Assembly: GCF_000585355.1 (NCBI RefSeq)
Contig: NZ_KK073873.1
Location: forward strand, 62,001-126,000
Length of the DNA: 64,000 nt
DNA from: Xylanibacter oryzae DSM 17970
GTDB lineage: Bacteria; Bacteroidota; Bacteroidia; Bacteroidales; Bacteroidaceae
Reading direction: 5' to 3'
Shown here: in pieces, positions 54,740-62,305 of the stretch
Numbering within the stretch: position 1 is the first letter of the stretch
Layout of the letters: every line of letters begins with the position of its first letter
Translations under genes and position numbers: made by a program
The notes under the pieces: generated by a model
Seen by the model: only the letters and a program-made list of their open reading frames with translations
Told to the model about the DNA's origin: nothing
Database searches by the model: none

Positions 54740-55588
54740 ATGAGTCTATATAATAAAAATATGCATATGAAAGATATTGAAGAAGAGTATTTGACGTTTG
54801 TAGTTAGACATTACAAAGCACACAAATACGATCCTAATAAGGCTTTTAAAAAGTTTAAAAAAATAACAGGATCAAATAATAATATAAAACACAAGACTTT
54901 GCGTATTATATCAGTCGCAGCTTCTATAGCTATAATTATAGGAGTCCTTATTGTTTATAATTATTATGAAAAGACTAAAAACCTGATTGTAGTTGCTTCT
55001 GCAGGACAGTGTAAGACTGTTAAGCTTGAAGACGGTAGTAAAATAATTTTATCTCCATATTCTAGTTTTACATATAATATTGTTGAGATGGAAAAAGGAG
55101 ATCGTACCGTAAAACTTGTAGGCAAGGCTTTTTTTTCAATCCATCATGATGAAAAGCATCCATTTTCTGTAGATGGTAAAGTTGGAAAAGTTAAGATTCT
55201 GGGTACTGTTTTTCAGGTAGATGAACAGAATAAAAATACTTCTACTGTCTATGTAGTAAGTGGAAAAGTATACTTTTCCGGACTAAATAGTAATAAGGGT
55301 GTATTGTTGACGAAAGGAATGAAGGCAACGCTGACAGGAAACAAAGGAAAACCTTTAATTGTCTCTTCTGGAAATATTAACCAGACAGCCTGGGCTACAG
55401 GAGTGTTTAAGTTTAACAATACGCCCATCAATGAGGCTTTGGGAGATATATCAGAATATTACCATGTGAATATCATTGCCAGTGATACGACAAAATGCAT
55501 TTCTGGTGAATTTGAAGCAACAAATATGAATGATGTTGTGGATTTGTTGGAAAGTACACTAGGCATAAAAATCCAAATAAATAAATAG
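54740..55588 (+). CDS. FecR-family anti-sigma factor
   Basis: 282 residues. Cytoplasmic anti-sigma part (1-50), one membrane helix (about 53-75; TLRIISVAASIAIIIGVLIV) and periplasmic FecR domain (about 85-190; VVASAGQCKTVKLEDGSKIILSP) followed by a DUF4974-type C-terminus (about 215-282; NEALGDISEYYHVNIIASDTTKCISGEFEA). It holds the ECF sigma factor until the receptor signals. The sequence and spacing (16 bp after the sigma factor, 11 bp before the receptor) make it one operon. Confidence 0.93.
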   Translation: MSLYNKNMHMKDIEEEYLTFVVRHYKAHKYDPNKAFKKFKKITGSNNNIKHKTLRIISVAASIAIIIGVLIVYNYYEKTKNLIVVASAGQCKTVKLEDGSKIILSPYSSFTYNIVEMEKGDRTVKLVGKAFFSIHHDEKHPFSVDGKVGKVKILGTVFQVDEQNKNTSTVYVVSGKVYFSGLNSNKGVLLTKGMKATLTGNKGKPLIVSSGNINQTAWATGVFKFNNTPINEALGDISEYYHVNIIASDTTKCISGEFEATNMNDVVDLLESTLGIKIQINK

Positions 55589-55599
55589 CGAATGGCAAT

Positions 55600-58230
55600 A
55601 TGAGATACCTATTAATATTATTTATTTCTATATTTGTGAGTCAATCTGGATTTGCTCAGCAGATTACGGTTAAACAGGAAATGGAACAAATACAAAAAGA
55701 AAAGAAAGTCTATTTTATCTATGATGCTAGAACTAATTTGAATCAGGTCTATGTAGGGAGGCCTTTGACTGGACTCTCTTTGGACAAAGTATTGAAACAG
55801 CTATTTAAAGATTGTAACATTAAATGGAAACGAAAAGGCAACAATATAATATTGGAGCAACAAGTTAAATCTCATATAAAGTCGAAACCACAAAAGGCAT
55901 CAAAAACAGAGTTACTACATAAGTATACTTTGAGCGGATATGTTCATGATGAAAGTGGTGAATCTTTGGTTAATGCCACAATTAGAGATAAGACTACCGG
56001 AAATGGAACTATGACTAATGAACAAGGCTATTTCAGCATTTCTCTTCCTAAAGGAGTTCATTCTCTGGATGTAGCTTATCTTGGATTTGAGGAAGAGAAC
56101 AAAATATTAGACCTGAATAAAGACTATGTCGTGAAATTTATACTTCATGAAAATACAACCTTAGGTGAGGTCATGGTTCAAGGGGATTTGAATTCACCTT
56201 TGCTGACAACTCAAACCGGTAAGCGTTCTTTTACTTCTAAAGATATTAACACAGAGTTCTCCTTATTGAGTTCCCCTGATGTCGTCAAAACGTTGCAGAG
56301 AATATCAGGTGTGTCATCAGGAATAGAATTGGCTTCCGGACTGTATGTCCATGGTGGTGGCAGTGATGAGAATCTTTTCCTTCTGGATGGAACATCTCTT
56401 TATCAGATTAATCATTCTTTGGGATTATTTTCTTCTTTCAATACAGACCTAATAAAAAATGTTGACTTCTATAAGAGTGGCTTTCCTGCAAGATATAGTG
56501 GTAGACTTTCATCTATTACAGATGTCCGTACAAGAGATGGTGATTTGCAGCAATATCATGGAAGCTATTCAATAGGTATGCTAGATGGAAAATTTAATTT
56601 GGAAGGACCGTTGGTAAAAGATAAAACTTCATTTATTATTGGTTTAAGGAGAAGTTGGATAGACTTTTTTCTGAAACCAACATTCTACATAATTAATCAT
56701 GGAGACAATGATGGCGATAAAACATCTTTTGGTTATATGTTTTATGACTTGAATGCTAAAATTACTCATTATTTTTCTGATCGTAATAAAATTTCTATTG
56801 GTTTATATTCTGGTCTGGATCATTATAATATTAACGACAAAAGCGTTTGGAATCCATATGTAGAAGATACAAAAAATAATTTTAGATGGGGAAATTTGAA
56901 CGTAGCATTAAACTGGAGCTTTTCAATAAAGAATAAATTATTTGGTAATTTTACAGGCTGTTTTACTCATAATCATAGCATGCAGGATTATTCTGAAGAT
57001 GATACACAGAAATTGAAAGAGGGAATAGTAAGAAGAACAAGTCTTGATACACAAAATAACAGTTCACACATCTATGATTACGGAATAAAAGCTGATTTTG
57101 ACTATCGACCCAGTGTATTTCATAAAATTAATTTCGGAGGGAGCTATTATTGTCACATATTTAAGCCTCAGACTAAACAACAGGCGTTCTATTTTGGTGA
57201 TTCGAGTGAAGAAGTAGATACTACTAAGGTTGAATCTACTAATTTTAACCGTGCCAATGAATTTTCATTTTACGTTGAGGATGAAATGAATGTATTAAAA
57301 AACTTGAGTATGGATATAGGATTGAATTATTCTTTTTTTGCTGTAAAAGATAAGGCATATCAACATCTTGATCCGAGATTTGCATTGAAATATCAGCTAG
57401 GTAACAATTGTTCTGCGAAATTGTCGTATACATTCATGTCGCAGTATGTGCATCGTATAGCCAGCACATATTTGGAAATGCCTACAGATTACTGGGTCCT
57501 TACAACATCGTCTATTTTGCCTGCTACTTCAACGCAAATTGCTGCAGGTCTATATGTTCGGCCAAATAATACTTTAACGCTTTCCTTGGAAAGTTTTTAC
57601 AAATACACGAGTCATCTTATTCAATATCGTGACTGGATGGGCTTACAGCCGCCAGCATCAAGATGGGACAAAGATGTAATTGATGGATGTGGACGTTCGT
57701 ACGGTATAGAACTGGATGCAGATTATAGAACTCAAAGAACAACTTTGCAGGCTTCCTATACATTGTCTTGGACATTGCATAAATACAATGATTTTGATGC
57801 TGGCTGGTTTAGAGATAAATTTGATAATCGGCATAAACTTGATATCGTATGGAGATATAAATTGAGTAGTAATACGGCCATATACGCTTCGTGGACATAT
57901 CATTCTGGTAATAGAATGACACTTCCTTCTAAATATATAACATTACCTACTTTACCAAATGAGTCAATAGGACTTACAAGCCAATATTTTTTAGGTAATC
58001 CCAATAATGTTGGATTGCCAGCCTATCATAGATTGGATATTGGAGCAAATTTTACTCATAAAACTAAACGAGGCAATGATAGAATTTGGAATATTAGTAT
58101 TTATAATCTTTATTGTCATCTCAATACAATGTATTCTAAGATACATCAGAATGAAGATGGAAGTTTCAGTATTAAATGTAGGGGATATATTCCAATTATC
58201 CCTTCTGTAAGTTACACATTAAAATTTTAA
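55600..58230 (+). CDS. TonB-dependent receptor with STN signalling domain
   Basis: 876 residues. Signal peptide (1-19, QSGFAQ), STN/secretin-type domain (about 22-85; LTGLSLDKVLKQLFKDCNIKWKRKGNNIIL), carboxypeptidase-D-like domain (about 108-190; YTLSGYVHDESGESLVNATI), plug (about 215-320; DVVKTLQRISGVSSGIELASGLYVHGGGSDENLFLLDGT) and a barrel ending in SYTLKF. The STN domain links it to the FecR/ECF pair. It may import an iron chelate or peptide. It is not a classical SusC, since a DUF4249 protein, not SusD, follows. Confidence 0.93.
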   Translation: MRYLLILFISIFVSQSGFAQQITVKQEMEQIQKEKKVYFIYDARTNLNQVYVGRPLTGLSLDKVLKQLFKDCNIKWKRKGNNIILEQQVKSHIKSKPQKASKTELLHKYTLSGYVHDESGESLVNATIRDKTTGNGTMTNEQGYFSISLPKGVHSLDVAYLGFEEENKILDLNKDYVVKFILHENTTLGEVMVQGDLNSPLLTTQTGKRSFTSKDINTEFSLLSSPDVVKTLQRISGVSSGIELASGLYVHGGGSDENLFLLDGTSLYQINHSLGLFSSFNTDLIKNVDFYKSGFPARYSGRLSSITDVRTRDGDLQQYHGSYSIGMLDGKFNLEGPLVKDKTSFIIGLRRSWIDFFLKPTFYIINHGDNDGDKTSFGYMFYDLNAKITHYFSDRNKISIGLYSGLDHYNINDKSVWNPYVEDTKNNFRWGNLNVALNWSFSIKNKLFGNFTGCFTHNHSMQDYSEDDTQKLKEGIVRRTSLDTQNNSSHIYDYGIKADFDYRPSVFHKINFGGSYYCHIFKPQTKQQAFYFGDSSEEVDTTKVESTNFNRANEFSFYVEDEMNVLKNLSMDIGLNYSFFAVKDKAYQHLDPRFALKYQLGNNCSAKLSYTFMSQYVHRIASTYLEMPTDYWVLTTSSILPATSTQIAAGLYVRPNNTLTLSLESFYKYTSHLIQYRDWMGLQPPASRWDKDVIDGCGRSYGIELDADYRTQRTTLQASYTLSWTLHKYNDFDAGWFRDKFDNRHKLDIVWRYKLSSNTAIYASWTYHSGNRMTLPSKYITLPTLPNESIGLTSQYFLGNPNNVGLPAYHRLDIGANFTHKTKRGNDRIWNISIYNLYCHLNTMYSKIHQNEDGSFSIKCRGYIPIIPSVSYTLKF

Positions 58231-58234
58231 AATT

Positions 58235-59155
58235 ATGAGAAAACTCAGTTGTATAATGATTCTGGTTGTCTTACTTGTATCATGCCATGATAATATGGAT
58301 CTCAGCCAATTGCAAGAAAAGGATCAGTTGGTAGTATACTGCTTTCCTACATCTACCGATACAACAGAAATACATGTATCAACTTCTATTCCTGTTAATG
58401 GTGCAAGAATTTATTTAGACAGTGTTAATGCATCCTTTGAAATAAATGGGAAACGTAAAACTGCATATTTTCAAAAAAAGATTGAGAACAATAATTTATA
58501 TGAACTAGTCTATTATGTAGTAGGAAAGCTTAATATAGGGGATAAAGTCTCTGTCAAAGTTATGGAAGATAGATTTTCAGAGACTACTGCCACAACTTTC
58601 ATTCCTAATATTCCGGATGTTCAAAGTGTGTTCATGGATAGTGTTTACAATTCTGGCAACTTTTATAATCAGATAAGACTTAAACTCAAAAGTTCTCAAA
58701 ATAAGGATTACTTTGCTATTAGAGTAATCGGTCGGGAAGAAAGTTATAACGGTGATGTTGACTCTACTTATATTTATCTGCGAACCCAAGAAATAGAGAC
58801 CAGTAACGAGCCAATACTTAACAACTATTCAATGGGTGAGACTTCTTTTAATACCGATAATGACTTTTATCATAATCTATATATATTCGATAACTCTACT
58901 TTTGGCCATGATTCTACTTATACTCTTCATCTTAATGTTAAGAGTAAAGCGTATATTAATAGCTATAAAGTTCAATTATATCGTATAACACCTGAATTAT
59001 ATCATTTTATCAAGAGTGTTAATGATATAGGTAATAACGAAATGGGTGATTATGGTATGTCTTTTGTGCAGCCAAGCTATACAAATATTATAAATGGTCT
59101 TGGAGTAGTTGGTGGATATGCTTTAAAAGAAACAGGATGGTTATCAAGAAAATAG
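58235..59155 (+). CDS. DUF4249 lipoprotein, partner of the TonB receptor
   Basis: 306 residues; lipoprotein signal ends in VLLVSC (Cys about 17). The sequence KDQLVVYCFPTSTDTTEIHVSTSIPVNGARIYLDSVNASFEINGK is the usual DUF4249 start, with beta-rich remainder. In Bacteroidetes DUF4249 genes follow STN-type TonB receptors, as here (4 bp gap), suggesting a surface or periplasmic accessory. Function not established. Confidence 0.88.
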   Translation: MRKLSCIMILVVLLVSCHDNMDLSQLQEKDQLVVYCFPTSTDTTEIHVSTSIPVNGARIYLDSVNASFEINGKRKTAYFQKKIENNNLYELVYYVVGKLNIGDKVSVKVMEDRFSETTATTFIPNIPDVQSVFMDSVYNSGNFYNQIRLKLKSSQNKDYFAIRVIGREESYNGDVDSTYIYLRTQEIETSNEPILNNYSMGETSFNTDNDFYHNLYIFDNSTFGHDSTYTLHLNVKSKAYINSYKVQLYRITPELYHFIKSVNDIGNNEMGDYGMSFVQPSYTNIINGLGVVGGYALKETGWLSRK

Positions 59156-59231
59156 AGCGTATTACTAATTTCCTATAAAAGAATAGGGGTATTTTCTGTA
59201 AAGAAAGTCATTATAATAAAAAGAATCTATT

Positions 59232-59915
59232 ATGAAGAAAGATTTAATAATGATTATCATATCTGTTTTGCTTTCTTTGCAGTCTAAAGCTCAGAATTTG
59301 AGTTACGGAGTTCATGCAGGAGTGGATGTACACAGTTATAATTCTGTTGATCAGGTAAAGGTATATGATCAGAAAACTAATTTGGGTTTTGTTGCAGGTA
59401 GTGATTTAAAGTATACGTTGCATAATAATATAATATTTGCTTCAGGTTTTGATATAACACTTAATGCTGGAGAGTTCTCATCTTTCAGTAATTATTATAG
59501 AGAACAAAAAGGTGTTTATACTGAATTTCCTCAAATTAAAACAAAGGAATTGTGTGTTGAAGTTCCAATTGCGATAGGTTATAATCTTCGATTATCTGAT
59601 AAGTTCTTATTCATTCCGTCAATTGGTATTTATAGCAGATATGCTTTTACTTCTATTAAAGATAGAGTAATTACAAATATTGGTGATGGTAAAACTGTTT
59701 CTGATGAATGGAAATGTTTAGATGGATATGTATTTGGCATTCATAGAATAGAAGGATTTAAACACTTTGATACAGGCTTCAAAATAAAAGCCGAACTAAT
59801 ATTTGCAATTCATTATTCATTATCAGCTACTTACCAGAGGGGTTTTATAGAGCAAAATAAGCAATTTGGAATTAAGGATCAGAATATGAGAATTTGTTTA
59901 GGTTATTATTTCTAA
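59232..59915 (+). CDS. Outer-membrane beta-barrel protein, PorT/OMP_b-brl family-like
   Basis: 227 residues. Signal peptide 1-20 (LQSKAQ); then about eight beta strands with NLSYGVHAGVDVHSYNSVDQ near the start, typical of Bacteroidetes OMP_b-brl proteins, ending in NMRICLGYYF with a terminal aromatic. It follows the DUF4249 gene by 76 bp and may be co-transcribed. Role unknown. Confidence 0.85.
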   Translation: MKKDLIMIIISVLLSLQSKAQNLSYGVHAGVDVHSYNSVDQVKVYDQKTNLGFVAGSDLKYTLHNNIIFASGFDITLNAGEFSSFSNYYREQKGVYTEFPQIKTKELCVEVPIAIGYNLRLSDKFLFIPSIGIYSRYAFTSIKDRVITNIGDGKTVSDEWKCLDGYVFGIHRIEGFKHFDTGFKIKAELIFAIHYSLSATYQRGFIEQNKQFGIKDQNMRICLGYYF

Positions 59916-60143
59916 TGCTTTTGTGGTATTCTGTTTTTTAATGTAGAATATTTTGTATCTTTTATTTATTATAGTCCTTAATATTCGACTGGATAAACAA
60001 AATATGAATGTTTGAAATATTTTCACGCGATATGTGTTTCTTTATATAAATGGAAAGTTCTGAGAAACAAAACTACCGTTACTAATATAAAAAACATGTA
60101 GGTGTGAATGTCTTATTATTATGATATTTTTTAAAATGTTTTT

Positions 60144-60234
60144 AAACCTCAACCTCACTAATACGTAATAAGTACTTATAAATAAGTAAGTTATACGAGT
60201 GAGGTTTGCTGATCAAACCTCACTAAACCTCACT
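60144..60234 (+). repeat. 91-bp inverted repeat, left copy
   Basis: Reverse complement of 62018-62108 with a single mismatch. Contains repeated AACCTCACT units, the palindrome ATAAGTACTTAT and an internal 11-bp stem with 5-nt loop (60198-60224, AGTGAGGTTTG/CAAACCTCACT). Confidence 0.95.
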
Positions 60235-60296
60235 CTAATAAAAATATCTTTTAAATAGTAAACTTTTCTGTTTTTAAAGCATTGATTTTAGTATAC

Positions 60297-60355
60297 AAAT
60301 CAAGTTGTTTTGTTGTGCAAATTAACTTGTTTTGCTAAATAAAACAAGTTGATTT
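60297..60355. repeat. 15-bp perfect inverted repeat with a third half copy inside
   Basis: Arms 60297-60311 and 60341-60355 (AAATCAAGTTGTTTT) around 29 bp that include another AACTTGTTTTG at 60324-60334. No T run; terminator use is uncertain. Confidence 0.75.
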
Positions 60356-60507
60356 CATGGCTGAAACATTACATTTTAGGAGGTATACCAATTAGATGGA
60401 AAGGTACTAATTCAGTAGCATGTGTAACTAATATAAAAAGAATACCTTTTTGTGAAAAAAGATAGTGTCTTACTCCAAAATAGGTTGACTCCCAAAGACA
60501 TAAAAAG

Positions 60508-60930
60508 ATGGAAGTATTAAAAGAAAAAGGTTTACAATTCAAGAACAAACGTGGTCCCCATGGAACACCGGAGTGTATCCGTATAGCAACCGTTATCGAT
60601 GTCCTAAGCGGCATGAGTCGTAATGATGTGGCAAAAAAATATTGTGTTGATCCTACCAATATATCAAGATGGAAGGTTATCTTTGCATCAAGAAAAGAAG
60701 TAAAGGAGGAGTTAGCCATGAGAAAGATAACCTCAAAGAAATCTCATTCGTCAATGAGCATGCATCCTGAAGACCAAGTTCTTGAACTTGCCTCAATCAA
60801 GAAAGAGTTACTTGATAAGGAAATCCAAATCAGGGACATTCAGGAGCGTCTTGATATAGCCAATACAATGATAGATGTGGCCGAAAAGCTGTTCCACATC
60901 GAGATTAAAAAAAAACTTGGTTCGAAGTAG
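60508..60930 (+). CDS. IS3-family transposase, OrfA (HTH subunit)
   Basis: 140 residues from an ATG. N-terminal HTH (about 12-60; GTPECIRIATVIDVLSGMSRNDVAKKYCVDPTNISRWKVI) and C-terminal leucine-zipper-like coiled coil (about 85-130) are typical of IS3 OrfA. A run of nine A at 60907-60915 near its end would allow a -1 shift into the OrfB frame, giving an OrfAB fusion; the stop is at 60928-60930 and OrfB overlaps by one base. Confidence 0.92.
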   Translation: MEVLKEKGLQFKNKRGPHGTPECIRIATVIDVLSGMSRNDVAKKYCVDPTNISRWKVIFASRKEVKEELAMRKITSKKSHSSMSMHPEDQVLELASIKKELLDKEIQIRDIQERLDIANTMIDVAEKLFHIEIKKKLGSK

Positions 60931-61847
60931 TGAAGAGTCTTTTCGAAGATAAAGAAAACACTTATACAGTAGTTTCTCTCTGCAAGATTATAGGATATAC
61001 AAAACAGGCATACTATAAACATGAGAATTCAATATCAGAAGATGCTATGCGCCATGAAATAATTATTCAGGCGATATATTCTATAAGAGAAAAGATGCCG
61101 GATTTGAGCTGTGACAAGGTTCATAGAATACTATTAAAACGTCTTCCTTCGGATCTGACAATAGGCAGGAAGGCAACATACGATCTGATGCGAATACACG
61201 GTCTTATCCGACACAAGCGCTGCTATCGTACACAAACGACCTTGACCGTTTATAGGTTGGAATATCACGATTTGATAAAGGACCTATTCATAGACCATCC
61301 TAATCAAGTATGGGTTGCTGATATAACATATATCCGACTAGAGTCCGGTGACTTTATTTATCTTGGGCTTATAACAGATCGATATTCCCGTAAGATAATT
61401 GGATGGAATTTGTCAGAAAGCCTTGCACAGGAAGGTGCGATGTCTGCATTGAAGATGGCTTTGGCAATGTTACCTGCAGGTGTGATGCCGATACATCATT
61501 CAGACCGGGGCTGTCAGTATTATAGCAAAACATATACGGATCTACTCAAATCTGTTGGTATGCAAATTAGCATGTATACGGATGGTGACCCAAGAAATAA
61601 CGCCGTTGCCGAGAGAATTAATGGAACAATCAAAAATGAAATGCTCTGTGATAAAGTAATCTATGGATTGGATGATGGATTTATAAAAGTTTGTAGGGCT
61701 ATTCATATATATAATGATGAACGTCCTCATTTAAGCCTTGATTATCATACACCAGAAGAAGCTTATCATATGAGTGGAAATATAAGAAGACGATGGAATA
61801 CTAATTATAAAAAGAAGGAGGTACTACTTGAAATAACAGAAAAGTAA
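60930..61847 (+). CDS. IS3-family transposase, OrfB (DDE catalytic subunit)
   Basis: 305 residues if started at the GTG at 60930, though expression by frameshift from OrfA is more likely. Integrase core rve (about 115-280) keeps the catalytic triad: Asp131 in WVADITYI, Asp192 in HHSDRG and Glu228 in AVAERINGT, the last two 35 residues apart as usual for IS3. No frameshift or stop damages it, so the element may still be active. Confidence 0.92.
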   Translation: MKSLFEDKENTYTVVSLCKIIGYTKQAYYKHENSISEDAMRHEIIIQAIYSIREKMPDLSCDKVHRILLKRLPSDLTIGRKATYDLMRIHGLIRHKRCYRTQTTLTVYRLEYHDLIKDLFIDHPNQVWVADITYIRLESGDFIYLGLITDRYSRKIIGWNLSESLAQEGAMSALKMALAMLPAGVMPIHHSDRGCQYYSKTYTDLLKSVGMQISMYTDGDPRNNAVAERINGTIKNEMLCDKVIYGLDDGFIKVCRAIHIYNDERPHLSLDYHTPEEAYHMSGNIRRRWNTNYKKKEVLLEITEK

Positions 61848-61937
61848 TTTTGAATGTTCAAAGATATATAATATCTTTGCAACGACTACTCCATGTCTAG
61901 TACTCAAACAAGTTACGAAGTCAACCTGGAGTGATAA

Positions 61938-62249
61938 TTTTTAAAAAGTAATTATTTAAGACAACTTATATTGTCAATTAACAATTAAACAGTCAACCAC
62001 CTTTGGAAAAAGACAATAGTGAGGTTTAGTGAGGTTTGATCAGCAAACCTCACTCATATAACTTACTTATTTATAAGTACTTATTACGTATTAGTGAGGT
62101 TGAGGTTTGAAAATGTTTTTCTGCGAACAACAATCGTCTAATTTAAAGTGTAGGCTACAATATTGTGATTAGTATTGTATTTGCCTCTTTAAATTATATG
62201 TTAAAACCATTACTATATTTCATCGTTTTTATCATATATGCCATACAAC
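61938..62249. other. Gene-free region right of the IS3 element
   Basis: Holds the right 91-bp repeat (62018-62108) and, at 62109-62249, AT-rich DNA with nothing recognisable. No gene is seen. Confidence 0.7.
62018..62108 (-). repeat. 91-bp inverted repeat, right copy
   Basis: Reverse complement of 60144-60234, one mismatch (position 62055 region). The 1,783-bp segment between the two copies contains the IS3 element. Confidence 0.95.
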
Positions 62250-62253
62250 TAAA

Positions 62254-62284
62254 AAAGCGTCTGATATATAGTATCAGACGCTTT
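62254..62284 (-). terminator. Terminator of the DUF349 gene
   Basis: 13-bp arms 62254-62266 and 62272-62284 (AAAGCGTCTGATA) followed on the minus strand by a T run; 21 bp after the gene stop. Confidence 0.9.
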
Positions 62285-62305
62285 CATTAATTATATAACT
62301 CTAGA

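Larger units (their letters stand above)
59916..60465. other. Gene-free region left of the IS3 element
   Basis: Contains the left 91-bp inverted repeat (60144-60234) and a separate hairpin at 60297-60355. The frame 60369-60719 on the minus strand is a shadow of the transposase region and I do not accept it. I see no other gene. Confidence 0.7.
60466..61937 (+). mobile_element. IS3-family insertion sequence
   Basis: Two overlapping transposase genes with intact HTH and DDE residues, bounded by imperfect terminal repeats: left TGTCTTACTCCAAAATAGGTTGACT (starts near 60466) and right ending near 61937, whose complement reads ATCACTCCAGGTTGACTT; they share ACTCC and AGGTTGACT but the left has five extra bases. 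The exact ends and the target duplication were not resolved. The element lies wholly between the two 91-bp repeats. Confidence 0.85.

Noticed and set aside
60369-60719. 116-codon frame opposite the IS3 OrfA
   Set aside because: Antisense shadow of the transposase gene and the IS end.
49021-62250. CRISPR array or prophage as explanation for the accessory region
   Set aside because: No regularly spaced repeats, cas, integrase, or phage structural genes are visible; only one IS3 element.
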